From the NCBI RefSeq assembly GCF_004359215.1, contig NW_027152180.1, positions 8,833 through 72,832 on the forward strand: 64,000 nt of DNA, given 5' to 3'. The position numbers were made by a program, and so were the translations under genes. The notes beneath the pieces are model-generated. The model did no database searches, was not told the DNA's origin, and saw nothing but the letters and a program-made list of their open reading frames with translations. Shown here in pieces: positions 10,598 through 23,303 of the stretch. How positions within the stretch are numbered: position 1 is the stretch's first letter; the number at the start of each line of letters is the position of its first letter. This DNA comes from Bremia lactucae. Taxonomy: Eukaryota; Oomycota; Peronosporomycetes; Peronosporales; Peronosporaceae.

Positions 10598-11591
10598 ATG
10601 AACATGTTAGATAACAATGGAAAAACGCATCACGTTTCGCGTAATAGCTACTTCTTTCAAAGTGACATAGAAAAAAGTGCGGTCGAACGAATGAGTTCGA
10701 CCGTGGGGAATTATGCCATCTTGGCTATGCTGTCCGGCTTGGACAAAGATGCCCTCCATTCAGCCATCGCCACGTTCACACAACATGAACTTGACGAGGC
10801 GAAGGAGGAGGTAAGGCTCTCATCAGGCAGAGGTTACAACACGTATAGGCACCTGTACCTGGTATAACGCACACGCGTCGTCCCGAAACCATAAAGATTG
10901 ACATTTCTAAGTATAGGGGAGTCGAAAAAGACTCTCTTTAAAGATGATTTGTCGAATTGGACGATGCCATAAGGGCTCGTCACATTTTCGACGAGCAAAT
11001 GCAAGTCGCATTTGCTCAATCAAATCTGGCAGGTCGTGCCAAAACTTGGGCAGTAGGCCTTAAGGTGCGGTACCCATATGTATTTGGTTCGCTAGATGCT
11101 TTCAAAGCCCGGCTCAAACAGACGTTTGAACCGTCTAGGACTGAGTTCAGTGCTCGATCAGAGTTTCTGAAAATCAAACAAGGCAAGCGTGGCGTTCACG
11201 CTTATGCCCAGCTCATACAACTCTTAGCGAGTTGTATCACAAACAACTTAGTTCAGAACACACGTTGATTACGGTGTTCATGCAAGGTCTTACGGATGGT
11301 CCCGTAAAGACCCACCTGTTCCGTTTGGAACTGGATACGCTTGAAGAAGCAATATCCGTTGCGGAACAGGAGGACTTTAGTTTGAAACAGGGTCAAGCTA
11401 GTTCGTCATCATATCGTCCTCCAAAACGACACGAGCTTGTAAGTCCAGAACCAATGGACCTATTTTACGTCGAAAGCGAAAGACGTCGCTTTTCGAACAA
11501 TAAGCGATTGCAGAGATGCAATCGCTGTCAAAAGTTAGGTCACTACGCTCATGAACCTAGTGCCCCCACGCCCAGTACCGAGGGGTACTGA
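10598..11591 (+). pseudogene. Element 1 gag
   Basis: Gag of an LTR-A gypsy element in three overlapping frames (10598-10867, 10957-11268, 11232-11591). It starts with an MLDNNGKTHHVS block, has a capsid-like segment (FVELDDAIRARH in homologous copies, here after a frameshift) and ends with a zinc knuckle, CNRCQKLGHYAHE, whose last ligand is not cysteine: CX2CX4HX4E instead of CX2CX4HX4C. The copy at 59146 has D at the same place, so the change is family-wide. Two or more frameshifts inactivate this copy. The product would coat element RNA in particles. Confidence 0.8.
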
Positions 11592-12642
11592 ACATACTTA
11601 TGGACACAATGCCAAAAAGGGCAATGGTCGCGGGTCCGAAGTTGTTGCGAAATCGCAATAGCGAACGGACCGCTAAAAATGGTCGGGCGGATCAATAGGG
11701 GCGCAACGCCCTACTGGTCCGGCAATCTTAAGAGAACTTGCAAATCTCTTGACAAAAGTTGCTCCAGACACACAATTATTATGTGTCTCTGCACCTGGCG
11801 ATGAGGTATCCCTCATCACCTTGAACTTAAAAGTGACAAATGGTTTGTCACCTAGAGCCCTAGTGGACTGTGGGAGTCGACCGTAGGGGACCCGACTGTG
11901 ATAGCGCAACCACAGTTGGAAAACGTTGGGAATAAGTCCTCAAGTACTTGAATAGAAAAATGCTCTTATAGTTAATATTGAATGACTCGACTTTAGCATC
12001 TCGAGGGATTCATCTCTCGGCAGCTTGTAAATAAATCCCAGGAAGAATTCGGGACATTGAATGTCTTGGTTAATGACGGATCAAGAGTAGGCGTTTATGC
12101 TCTTGATCTGTATGCGCCTCCGTAGGCAACTTCGGAGATAACTCAATTACCAACTCTATAACCCAAGCGGTTCTTGAGAGATCTGCATTGTGGGAGAATC
12201 AAGCAGATCTGCGTACTCGTCACAGAGCACGAATACGTAACCGATATTCGGTCATCGGATTTTTTTTGCAGAGAACGAACGGGTTCTCAGCAGCTCATCG
12301 ATGGACGAAAGTGTCCTCGATGTGAAGACTCGGATTGAAAGATACACTTCTCAATCCTGGGAGTCACTCAAGGGGAATTTTCTATACGAGGATTTAATAA
12401 AATTCAGGGATGTATTCCCTGAAGCAGTTCCATGCGAGTTGCCTAAGGATAAAGGTACTCGACATGAGATCGAGCTCAAACCGGGCTCGAAGTACTGTGT
12501 CATGAAGCAGTGGCCACTGCCTCGTGAACAAGTACTTGCGATCGATAAATTCTTTACCGATCGATTAAAAGCGGACCATGTAAGATGTCAACCTCCCCAC
12601 ATAGCTCTCTGGCCTTCTGTCTGCGAAGGACCACAGGAGGGT
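11592..12642 (+). pseudogene. Element 1 protease and start of reverse transcriptase
   Basis: Contains a retropepsin-like ALVDCGSR segment (about 11860-11882) followed at once by a TAG, then about 400 bases of broken frames, then an open frame from 12301 with DESVLDVKTRIERYT, YEDLIKFRDVFPEAVP and the RT-leading GTRHEIELKPGSKYCVMKQ. The frame runs into the assembly gap at 12643. The aspartic-protease motif has cysteine where most gypsy elements have S or T before G. Confidence 0.75.
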
Positions 12643-13213
12643 NNNNNNNNNNNNNNNNNNNNNNNNNNNNNNNNNNNNNNNNNNNNNNNNNNNNNNNNNN
12701 NNNNNNNNNNNNNNNNNNNNNNNNNNNNNNNNNNNNNNNNNNNNNNNNNNNNNNNNNNNNNNNNNNNNNNNNNNNNNNNNNNNNNNNNNNNNNNNNNNNN
12801 NNNNNNNNNNNNNNNNNNNNNNNNNNNNNNNNNNNNNNNNNNNNNNNNNNNNNNNNNNNNNNNNNNNNNNNNNNNNNNNNNNNNNNNNNNNNNNNNNNNN
12901 NNNNNNNNNNNNNNNNNNNNNNNNNNNNNNNNNNNNNNNNNNNNNNNNNNNNNNNNNNNNNNNNNNNNNNNNNNNNNNNNNNNNNNNNNNNNNNNNNNNN
13001 NNNNNNNNNNNNNNNNNNNNNNNNNNNNNNNNNNNNNNNNNNNNNNNNNNNNNNNNNNNNNNNNNNNNNNNNNNNNNNNNNNNNNNNNNNNNNNNNNNNN
13101 NNNNNNNNNNNNNNNNNNNNNNNNNNNNNNNNNNNNNNNNNNNNNNNNNNNNNNNNNNNNNNNNNNNNNNNNNNNNNNNNNNNNNNNNNNNNNNNNNNNN
13201 NNNNNNNNNNNNN
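12643..13213. other. Assembly gap (run of N)
   Basis: 571 unknown bases. The 410 bases before it (12226-12642) and after it (13214-13628) are near-identical copies of the same pol segment, so the gap either spans a tandem duplication or marks a mis-joined repeat. Confidence 0.99.
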
Positions 13214-14860
13214 GAGGACGATTACGTAACCGACATTCGGTCAGCGGTAATTTTTGCAGAGAACGAACGGGTTCTCAGCAGCTCATCAATGGACGAAAAT
13301 GTCCTCGATGAGAAGACTCGGATTGAGAGATACAGTACTCAATCTTGGGAGTCACTCAAGGGAAATCCTCTATACGAGGATTTAATAGAATTCAGGGATG
13401 TATTCCCTGAAGCAGTTCCATGCGAGTTGCCTAAGGATAAAGGTACTCGACATGAGATCGAGCTCAAACCGGGCTCGAAGTACTGTGTCATGAAGCAGTG
13501 GCCACTGCCTCGTGAACAAGTACTTGCGATCGATAAATTCTTTACCAATTGATTAAAAGCGGGCCATATAGGGGAGTCAACCTCCCCAAATAGCTCTCCA
13601 ACCATCTGTGAGCAAAAGGTCGCAGGAGGGTGGCGGATAGTGCACCCATTCAATAAACTGAATGCTGCAACGGTACCGGCTCAAACGCCGATCCTAGAAA
13701 AGACGTAATCATAGACGGTATGTCTAAGAGTACCATCTTTTCGTCTATGGATCTGATGGATGGATTCTATCAAATCCTTATGCGTGAACGGGACATCCCG
13801 TGCACAGCAGTAAGCACTCCCAGCGAGATGCTCTGGGAATGGCTAGTTATGCCACCGGGGCTTAGTAAAGCCCCTGCAACATTCAACAGATGTGTAACAA
13901 ATCTGTTGAGACCGGTGCGAGAATTCGCACCGAGTTATTTTGACGTTGTATTCGTCCATAGCCGGGCCATAAACGGTGAGACGGACGTGAAAGTTCACAA
14001 AACTCACGTTCGTCAGGCTCTTACACTTATGCGAAAGCATAAGTTGTACGCAAATTTCAGGAAGTGTATATTCGCTGCAAGCGAAATAACTTTATGGGGA
14101 TATTGTTGGAAAACACAGCGTGCGCCCTGATCCCGAAAAGATCAAGGCAATTACCAACTGGCCAGTTCCATTCGATGTCGAGGGACTTCGAAAGTTCCTT
14201 GGGCTAGCAGCGTACTTGCACAAGTACTCACGCAATTATGCATAGATGACAGTTCATCTCTCTCGTCTCTTTGAAAAAAGACGAGAAATGGTTATGGAAC
14301 GCTGATTGTCAGCGTTCATTTGAGGGTATCAAGCAGAGCTTGATGCATTCGCCCATATTGGCGATTGCAGATCAAGATAGACCATTCCATGTGGTCTGTG
14401 ACCCCAGCGATTTCGCAATCGGCTGTGCGTTAATGCAATACGATACAGACGGCGTGGAGTGCTTCGTCTGTTACCAATTCGCCAGCTGCAACGAACTGAA
14501 CGCAATTACCCAGAGCATGACATGAAACTCTTTGCCATAAAATATGCACTGGCTAAATTTAGGGTCTATCTCCTAGGAGATAGACCGTTCATCTTATAAA
14601 CGAACCATTCGTCATTACGCACGGCCGTAAATAGCCCACATCTCTTGCAAAGAATGGCGAAGGGGCTATCCTTCTTCGCGGAGTATAATTTCCCCGTGGA
14701 ATATGAACCAGGACGACTTAATGACGTCGCGGATGCGTTATCGCGCCGACTCGATTTCGAGCCGGCTGCGCATTCCAACAGTGAGAATAATCCCACTGTT
14801 GCAACACTCATTTCAAGCGCTCCGTCATCAACCTTTTTGATGACATAAAGAAAGCCTACA
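13214..14860 (+). pseudogene. Element 1 reverse transcriptase and RNase H
   Basis: Second copy of the RT leader (13289-13552, ends at a TGA), then RT proper: MSKSTIFSSMDLMDGFYQI (13720), a WLVMPPGLSKAPATFNRC block, and the active-site region PSYFDVVFVHS. The family motif is YFDDVFVHS; here the second catalytic aspartate is V, so polymerase activity should be lost. RNase H follows (DRPFHVVCDPSDFAIGCAL, 14380-14440, and DVADALSRR, about 14721-14747) with frameshifts near 14150 and 14250. Compare the intact YFDD in the LTR-C element at about 51485. Confidence 0.85.
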
Positions 14861-14869
14861 CAGACGATA

Positions 14870-16790
14870 AAGACCTTTTGCTTTTAATAAATCATCTGAT
14901 GAAGCTATCCGGTAAATATTTTAAAGATTTACTGGCATTATATCGATCGTCATCCGATCGATACACAACATGCAACGGCTTTCTGTACTTCACAGCCGTT
15001 GCCGACGACACTCCACGTGTCATCGTCCTAACTCACAATGATTTGCGCTTGCGGATCATGTATGAGTGCCACGATGCACCAGCAAGTGTGTCGTGGACGT
15101 GAGATAACTTATCTCACAGTAAGTCGCGAGATTTACTGGCCCCGCCAGTATGAGTTCGTGCGCAAGTACATTCGTGCTTGCGAGGTATGTCAACATGTGA
15201 AGCCTAGCCCTTCGTCCCGTGCACCTCTCCAACCTCTACCACTTTCGGCAGAATGTTGGCAGTCCGTATCTATGGACTTCGTCTTCGGATCTCCCGAAGA
15301 CGATCCCAAAAACAATGGAATCCTTGTTTTAGTAGACAGATTCAGCAAGATGTACATCTTGCTGCAGTACCAGAATCGATTACGGCTCCGAGTTGTGCCC
15401 GTGTCTTTTTCGACACTGTATTCGAACTCCACGGATTCCTCCGCGAACTGGTCTCGAATAGAGATCCACGGTTCACGGCGAAATGTTGGCAATCCTTGTT
15501 CCGATCTCTCGGAATACGTCTGACTATGTCAACATCTGATCATCCAGAGACAGACGCAGACGGAACGCGTAAATCGCGTCCTCAAAAAAGATACTTCGAT
15601 GTTACGTCCAATTGTATCCGAATTGGAGCGAGTTTTACCGATGGTCGAGTTCGCCATCAACAATTCGGTGCATGCGTCTACAACGCATACACCGCTTTTC
15701 GTGAATGGGTTAGGCCATCCGCGCATACCCAGCCAATTAAAGGGATCCTCTAGTTTAACGGGGGGGGGCTCGCACGGGCAAAACCATTTCTGGCTCATGT
15801 TCACCACGCGTCGAAGTTACCAACGACGCGAATGATGTCGATGTCGAAGCAATCAATATCGAGTATGAGGAAGATCTCATGGTAGTGCACATAAAGCGCA
15901 CTGGAAAAGACAAAATAAATGAGCCAGCAGGGGGACTTTTGCTGGCTCGAGAATCAGTAGTCGGTTTTGTACAGGATTCCATTGCTTACGCAGTGGACCG
16001 TCCGGAACGGAACGCAGAAAAACATGAACGAACAAATGCTATTTTATTTAAAATTAATGACCTAGTGTTATTATCTACGGTAAACTTACCTAAGCGTGTA
16101 GTCACTAATGTGGGGAACAGTAAAGTACCATTCAACTTCATTGGGCCATTCCGTGTTCTGCATCGCATCAGTACGCGGTTTCTTCCTCGAACGAATCTAA
16201 ACACCCTTTTTAGGAATCCCTATAAGATTCTTGTGGTCACGATTCAAATGCTCATATTTTTGTGGTCACGATCCAGATGCTCATGTTGAATTTAGAGATT
16301 TGGATGCCGGGTCCGAAGATCCATGAAACCGCGATGAGCTGACAACAACTCATCACGAAGAGCGTGATAATTTCATTCGTACTCCAACATTGAGTACGCA
16401 CTCTTCGAACGATTGGAAACCGTTCGAAGAGTCCAATGAGTGACGCTTACCGCGCTCGTGTTCAAGAGCCTACTTAAAAAAATAAATGGAGGCTGCGGTC
16501 GAGTTTGACGATCTTCGACTCTAGATCTGACACACGGGTCGATCTAATTTTCCCTCTTCCACCACAACCATTGGTAAATTCCCACGGTGGTCAACGTTTC
16601 GCTATGGAACGAATTTTAAACCACCGTGATGTGAGGGGCAGCGAACGAGTTATATGGATCGCTGGCGCGGTTACCTACCTTCGCATGACAGCTGGTAGCC
16701 TTGTCCGTCAGTGTGACGAGACCAATCCGATGGATCAGAAGGCCCATCGGAAAACATGCGCCCCTGGCGCATGTTAATCGATTGCAAAAC
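14870..16790 (+). pseudogene. Element 1 integrase with C-terminal chromodomain
   Basis: Zinc-binding region ends in CEVCQHVKPS (15178-15207); catalytic core includes VSMDFVFGSPEDDPKN (from about 15267), a SNRDPRFTA block and a damaged HPETDADGTR where the family has HPETDGQTER. Further on AINNSVHASTTHTPLFVNGL is a typical gypsy integrase stretch. At 16570-16760 PLPPQPLVNSHGGQRFAMERIL begins a chromodomain of the kind seen in chromoviruses; its VRWRGYP core is lost to a frameshift. Multiple frameshifts, no intact product. Confidence 0.8.
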
Positions 16791-17415
16791 TCGCATCGCC
16801 CATCTCGATAGAGATGCGAGTTCTTCCCCATGACGAAGAAAGGGAAAAGACATCTCCTTCAACTCGCTTCGTGTTGAGAGCACAACACGGACAGGGATCA
16901 CCCCACGTGAAGCATGGAAGCCCAGCCTCACGTGACAATCAATGCAATTTATACGTTGCACCGGTTGGAGTTCGTTTCTCAAACTAAACGCGAATCGCAT
17001 TAATCATTGAAACCAGGCTTCGCGTCCGATGTCGTTGACATTGCGAATGAACGCGCTCCAGGTTTGCATAAGCGAGTCTTTATCTCGCTTATTGTTGCCA
17101 CTAAACCATCGATGCTTAAGAAAAGCATCGAGATAAAAATCCTCCTCAGTGCGGAAGTTCTTCGCGCTGGGATCAAGTTCATGTAGCTTTGTCGCACTAA
17201 ATAAGGAATATTTTTTGTGAGGCGTAGTCTCTCCAGACAAGCTACTGACGAGCCGTTCGGGCAAAATCCACGGCTTCGTCTCAGGAGCAATACGAGTCAT
17301 TTTATTGTCTACATTCCCCTGAGTGGCACCCACTGAAGCAGGGTTACCGCAAGAACTTTTATTACAACGGCTTACGCCATCGTCATTACCACGCACAGAA
17401 ATAAGTGCGGGAGAC
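16671..17415 (-). pseudogene. Antisense ORF (aORF) of element 1, one stop
   Basis: On the strand opposite gag-pol, downstream of and slightly overlapping the chromodomain. A single frame runs from about 17415 to 16671, broken by one TGA at 17003-17001 where the homologous copy at 30500 has CGA. Recognisable blocks, in order: KPWILPERLVSSLSGETTPH, NFRTEEDFYLDAFLKHRWF, AFIRNVNDIGREAWFQ, FAFSLRNELQPVQ and RQGRMFSDGPSDPS. The same blocks occur in the same order at 29732-31100 (plus) and in part at 63417-64000 (minus), and diverged versions at 53234-54420 and 20171-21045. No known domain is recognised. The N-terminal acidic half, present at 29732, is missing because element 2 begins here. Confidence 0.75.
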
Positions 17416-20400
17416 GGCACGGGAGAGTTGCCTAAAAATAAAAGCGCTCGGCACACAATTGACCTCATACCAGGTTCGAAATGCTGTGTCATGAAGCCGT
17501 GGCCATTGTCTCGTGAACAAGCAGTAGCGATTGATAAATTCTTTACCGATCGCTTAGCAGCGTGCCATGTACCATCTTTTTGTCAATGGAATTGATAGAT
17601 GGATTCTATCAGACCATTTTGCGCGAACAGGATATCCCATTCACAGCAGCAAGCACCCCAAGCGGAATGCTGTAGGAATGGCTAGTTATGCAATAAGGGC
17701 TAAGTAATGCCCCTGCAAGATTCAACAGATGTGTAAATAATTTGTTGAGATCGGTGCAAATTTTCGCACCGACTTAATTTGAGGACGTCCACGATCATAG
17801 CAAAGCCATGAAGGGAAAGTCGGACGTTGAACATCGTTCCCGCGTCCGAAAGTTTTTACACTTATGCGTAAGCATAAGTTGTATGCAAAGCTCAAGAAGT
17901 GTATATTCGCTGCAAGCGAAATACCTTCTTGGGTGCATCGTGGGTAAACACGGTGTACGCCCTAATCCGGAAAATATCAAGGCGATCACCAACTGGCCTG
18001 TGCCAGTCGATGTAAGGGACCTTCGAAAGTTCCTCGGCTTAGCTGATTCCCCAGATCATTCTTCTTTGTTAGAAATAAAGTAAAGTGGTCATGGAACGCT
18101 GATTGTCAGCGCTCCTTTGAGTGTATTTAAGCAAAGCTTGATGCAATCGCCAATCCTGGCAATTGCGGACCAAGATAGACCATTTCATGTGGTTTGTGAC
18201 GCCAGCGATATTACAATCGGCTGTGCACTTATGTACTATGACACAGACGGCGCAGAGCGCGTCGTTCGCGTCACCTTCAATCAGATGAACGCAATTATTC
18301 AGTGCATCTCCAAAAAACTTGCCATGAAATATGCACTGGCTAAGTTTAGGTTCTATCTCTTGGAAGATAGAACGTTCACTGTTTAAACGGACGACGCGTC
18401 TTTTTGCTAGCGTCAACTGTCCACACCTCTCGCAAAGATGGCGAGATGCTGACTTTCTTCGCAGAGTAAAACTTCTTTGTGGAATATAAACAACGACAAC
18501 TTCATGTCGTCGCTGATGCCATTTCGCGCCGGCCCGATATTGAGCCGGCTGCGCAAATCAACAGTAAGGAAAGCCCACTGTTGCAACAATAAGTTTTCCG
18601 TCGTCAACATTATATGACGACATTAGAAGAGCTATTCAAGAAGATAAGGCCCTGAAAGGGTTGATGGTCACCTGCAAAATCCATCACAGCAATTTTTTGG
18701 AAGGATTGTCAGAATTGTATACATCTTCAACAGATCGAAACACAACACGCAATGGTTTATGTATTTCACATCCATTGCTGGCGGCTCACCTCGCGTCGTC
18801 ATCCCTACACATAATGATTTGCGTTAACACGTCAGGTATGAGTGCCACCAAAAAGGGGACATCATGGACGTAAGAAAACGTATCTCACTATAATTGACGA
18901 CTTCTTTTGGCAACGCCAGTATGAATTCGTCCGCAACTACATATGTTCTTGCGAAATTTGTCAACGGGTGAAGCCCAGTGCTTGATCCCGTGCTTCGTTA
19001 CAACCTCTGCCTAATCCGACAGAGTGTTGGCAGTCTGTAACCATGGACTTCGTGTTCGGATTCAGCAGAGACGAAGTATCGTGTCATTTGTTGACACGAT
19101 ACTTTGACTCCATGGGTAGCCCCTGAACTGGTATCAGATCGAGACCCCCGGTTCACGGCGGAGTTTTGGCAATTTGTGCTCAAATAAACTGTAACACAGT
19201 CGAAGATGTCATGTTCTGGACCACCCTGAAATAGATGGTCGGGCAGAACGAGCACGTTGTATCCTCGAAGAAACTTCACGGTTGCCTTCACTCTTTTACG
19301 AGTTGGAGAGAGTCCTTATCTATGGTAGAATTTCCCATCAACAATTCAGTGCATGCTCCTACAAAGCATACACTATTTTTCGTGAATGGCTGACGCCATC
19401 CACATATGCCCACCTTGTTTAAGCGGGACACCTATTCAAGGGAACCTCGTGAGGAGTTTAATGGAACAAATATCCCTCCACGCAATGGCCCACCACGTAA
19501 TACATTTATTGGGCCAAGAAGCCCTCTACGCGACGGCCCACCACGGAACAATTTAAATGGAGAGGGACTTGCTCGAGCAAAGAACGCTCTAGCTCGTGCT
19601 CATCGCGCAATGCGAATGTACCAATGTTGATTCAATCAATATTGGAAAGAACAAGCTCGGTAATAGCAATAATGCTATTACTGACTTTGATAACGATGCT
19701 GGACGACTCAGCATCGAAAACAATAATACCAGTGAGAACAATAATGCTTTAAAAATGAGGAGAATGACATTTCTGCAGTGTGCACCGGCCACAATGAAGA
19801 CAAAAATAAATCGAGTCAGCAGGAGATTTCGTGCTGGCTTGATAAGCAGTGTCCATGGAAGACACCATGAACTTGACGTTGTCGATGACACACAACGTTT
19901 TAGGGTTGGAATCGCTGATGCGGTAGACCGACAGAACCGGAACTCCGACATAAATGGAAGACCAAACATTCTTTCATTTAATATTAACAATCGAGTCCTA
20001 CTGTCGACGGTAAACCTACCAAAACATGTAACGACAAACGTGGGTAGTAGTATATTAATGCCAAGGCGTATCGGCCCGTTTTGTGTAAAGCACCCCCAAC
20101 ACAATGCGTACACGATCGAGCTGTCTCGAAGGACGGGTACGCATTCTACGTTGTATGTCGGGCGTCTCCATCAGTACGAGGCTTCTTTCGGTTCTGAATT
20201 AGACACGGCACGGTCTAAGGTATCCTTCAAAGCCTGATGGTGCCGAGACAAAGTATGATAGTCTTGAAAAGAAAACGAACTGATGTGTCGGTTCGCTTGC
20301 CTGTGATCAACTGCAACTTGTGCACAATTTTGCAACTGGTCCTGAGAAACACCGTCGACCGTCGTCGCTGACTTGCAACGACGGGATCGCTCGTGATTAA

Positions 20401-20725
20401 CGTCGTCTCGTAGGTTACGATGGACGTGATCCAAGTCACGATGTTGACTCGAGTTCGACGAAAGAGGCGAACTCGGTTTTCTTTCCTTCTCCACATCTAT
20501 TGACAGGTTTAAGTGGTGAGAAGGGTTTCCTCGTTAAGCGCTTTTTGAACCACCGTGAGGTGAAAGAGTTTTTCGTTCGATGGCGAGGGTATCCAACCTC
20601 GCATGACACGCTTTCAGCTAATGATGGCTGTTTCGGGTCTCGTTCAAGAGTACGACGAGACCCATCCACCTCGACAGATGTCTATCAGAGAATGAGCGAT
20701 TCCCGCGCTTGTTAACGGATTGGAG
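17416..20725 (+). pseudogene. Element 2: degraded gypsy pol
   Basis: Sense-strand pol relic abutting the element 1 aORF. RT leader (GELPKNKSARHTIDLIPGSK, 17428-17487) is joined by a deletion to the ELIDGFYQ block at 17590; the active-site region reads FEDV. RNase H is at 18117-18386 (DRPFHVVCDASDITIGCAL), integrase from about 18830 to 19400 in scattered frames, and the integrase C-terminus near 19990-20220 (LSTVNLPKHVTTNV, TLYVGRLHQYEA). A chromodomain is partly readable at 20500-20640 as GFLVKRFLNHREV and FFVRWRGYPTSHD. It is more diverged from element 1 than elements 1 and 5 are from each other. No LTR or gag is attached. Confidence 0.75.
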
Positions 20726-21045
20726 GTTTATAATCCATTTGTGCATCTCACAAGATATGAGCGCCCTCCAATGAGGGTCTTGAAGGGAGTATGCCTCCTC
20801 AGGGGAACCCTGCTTCTCTTGACAAACGGTGCAGCTTGCAGCGTGCACCGACTACGGTCCGTTTTTCGAGCCGGTGACGAAAAGCATCCACTTTGTCACG
20901 CGTGGCCTTGCGGCCTATGCTTTGCACATTCTGTGCAAATGCTATCCAAGCTTGGAACAAAGAAGTGACATCCTTTGCCCACTTACATGTGTACCACCGA
21001 TGCCGGGAAAGGCATCGATGAAGAATTTCGTTTCGTCCTCAACAG
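20171..21045 (-). pseudogene. Antisense ORF relic of element 2
   Basis: Minus-strand blocks in broken frames: KFFIDAF then RHRWYTCKWAKDVTSLFQAW, AFAQNVQSIGRK, EEAYSLQDPHWRALIS with NRSFSD, and finally VSQDQLQNCAQVAVDHRQAN and HHQALKDTLDRAV. These line up with the aORF at 53234-54420 (RHRLYFCKRAKDVKPLFQA, AFVQNVKNIGRE, EAYSLKDPHWRTLISYEM, VSRDELINCAQVATDQLAN, HKALADALDRSAV), which shows the order and strand are conserved. It overlaps the sense integrase C-terminus and chromodomain. Confidence 0.7.
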
Positions 21046-23288
21046 ACTTTTGGGGGCTAATCCAGTTCCGCGGCTTTCAAAAGCCGGGACTGATAAGAAA
21101 TCACACGTCAACGCCTCGTCATCCTTCTGCATGAACGCGCTGCTGATTGAGAAAATTGCTTGCACCGCAGACGACGCTGAAGGGCTAATCCGCGTTTGGT
21201 AAGGCCAAGACGGTGCCTCTATAAGAGATTGATTCACTGATGTGAAAGCAGTTTCTTGTTCTTTCAAACAAACCCATTATGTGTCCTTTTCAAGGAGTTC
21301 AGACAAGGGCTTCGGATACTCTGCACAATTCTTTCTATACTTATGCACGTATTTAGCGAGCCCTAGGAATTGACATAAATCCTTCACATGTCGTGGGATT
21401 GGCCATCCCTTTACCAATTTTACCTTCTGCTCGTACAATATATCTACCTACGATGCAGCCCAGCACAGTTATCTCGAGGACCCTTTGGCGAGCTTTTGCA
21501 AATTGACGTACAATTGGGCGCCGCCAAGAGTTAGCATCATGGCGTCCAAATGACGCTTGTGCAACTCTATATCGCTCAGCTCGTCCTCGGCCCTGCTATG
21601 CACAAATACATTGTCAAAGAAATGCTATGCACAAATACATCGTTAAAGAAATGGGGCGCGTGGCACGGTGCTAACACATCACACGAGCCACCACTCGGTT
21701 AGATGTCGCCGGTGCGTTTCTTAAGACGTGGGCATCACAAGTCACCTACAAAGTATACCGCTTCAGGTGACTGCCGTTTTGGCTACATCGAAGTCTCTCA
21801 TGAGTACCTGATAGTAGCCATCTTTCAAATCCAATGCGGGAAGGATAGTTGACTTTTCCATGGTGTTCAACAAGACATCTTTCCGCGGGAGTAGCGGTTG
21901 CGCCGGTGGTGGCCGTGCTCAGCTTATTGTAAGCGTAAACCACGTGCCATCTACCTGTGGCGTTACGCAAATAAGGCGGGCTGCAGTGATACGACTTGCT
22001 CTCACATGTCCCACCTTTGCTCGCTTATCGAAGAACACTTTGATGTAATCGACCGGTTGCTTCGGCAACGGCCATCGCCGGGTCTTACAATACTTGGTGC
22101 CAGGTTCCAATTCGATTTCGTGCCCGATGCCCCTATCGGCCGGTAGGTGACTCGACACTTCTTCTGGAAACACATCACGGTCTTTCTTCAGAATTCTAAA
22201 GAACGGCTATCTTTCAAGGCATCTCAGCCTTGAACAGCGAATCGTTTATTTTGTCTGTTTCCAAGACGATCTCGTCCAATGTGGACGACGAGCAATAGTC
22301 CACCAACTTCTCTTCTATAAGTGGTGCGACTACTCCGTGGGTCTTTTCTTTCTTACGTTTGGCAAGGTTCAGATCCCACGACATACCCGGGGGATTTACT
22401 ACCCCTTCCGCAAACTTCAAGACGTAATGGATCACATCAACTGAGGATGCCTCCGCCATTTTGGCTTCGACAGCCTCGAATACCTCGTTTGAAGGCCCGT
22501 ACCTTTTTACCTGGACTGATCTAAAGGCCACTCGTGCCTTTGATAATCATTATTTGTCGGCAACTCGTTTTTCGAGTCACCATGACCTTTGACGAAAATC
22601 AGATACCGTTGCTCTCTTGGCTAACGCTGCTAACGTACTCCTTCTAACCGCACCAGGCTCTAGGTTCTGTGCCGGTTCCTGCGACGCTTGACTTCTTGTA
22701 CTCGCTATCTACTGCTACAGGCTCTTGCAAGATATTTGGACGCATGACTACTTGTCAGCGTCCTTTTCACTATGCCAGTCTCTACAAACTTTGTAGGACT
22801 TGGTTATGTTTGACATCCCGTCAACGCACCCTTAACTGTGTTCGACAAAAAAAAAGTTGCATAAGCTTCTCGCAGGAGCACACCCTTTCCGGTGTTCGGC
22901 GTAGAGTAAGCAACTGAGCGTGAACGCCAGTCTATGCATGGTTGGTGTCTTGCCAACCATGGCATGCCAAGGATGAGGTCATACGGACTCTCCAAACCTA
23001 GCACTGTGAACTTTTCTCGATAGGAGAAGTCACTAAAAGTCTAACTTAAACTCTCTCAGACTTTATGAGCGCGCCGTTTGCTAAATAAACGATGGTCGCC
23101 TCTTCTCGCTTGCCGTCCTACAAAGCGACGCATACATCGCCCGTCTCTGTCTAAGAGCCGCGAGTTTCAACAAAATTTGGTGATGCACCCGTGTCCACGA
23201 GAAGACTCATCACATTGTTATAGCCTCGTAGTCAGCAGGGTTAAGGTCCGAAATTTCGGCACCTCAAGGAGAACGCTATCCGTTTGTT
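21046..23288 (-). pseudogene. Element 3: protease, RT and RNase H relic
   Basis: Minus-strand gypsy pol of the LTR-B family. From the 5' side: protease-type YDLILGMPWLARHQPCIDWR at about 22989-22930, an open spacer frame 22531-22214, RT leader (GIGHEIELEPGTKYCKTRRW, about 22128-22069), a RT fragment near 21970, and RNase H near 21267-21100 (EQETAFTSVNQSLIEAP, SALMQKDDE-like). It stops at about 21046 against element 2. Frames are broken repeatedly; the RT catalytic motif is not recognisable. Confidence 0.65.
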
Positions 23289-23303
23289 CTATAACTATAA
23301 ACT

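Noticed and set aside
12301..13311. 336-codon frame bridging the N run
   Set aside because: More than half of it is unknown bases; the frame continuity across the gap is meaningless.
16671..17415. RIP-like C-to-T mutation as a systematic process
   Set aside because: The aORF stop is a CGA to TGA change, but one site is not evidence; other stops (for example TCA to TGA in the deleted gags) are not C-to-T on either strand.
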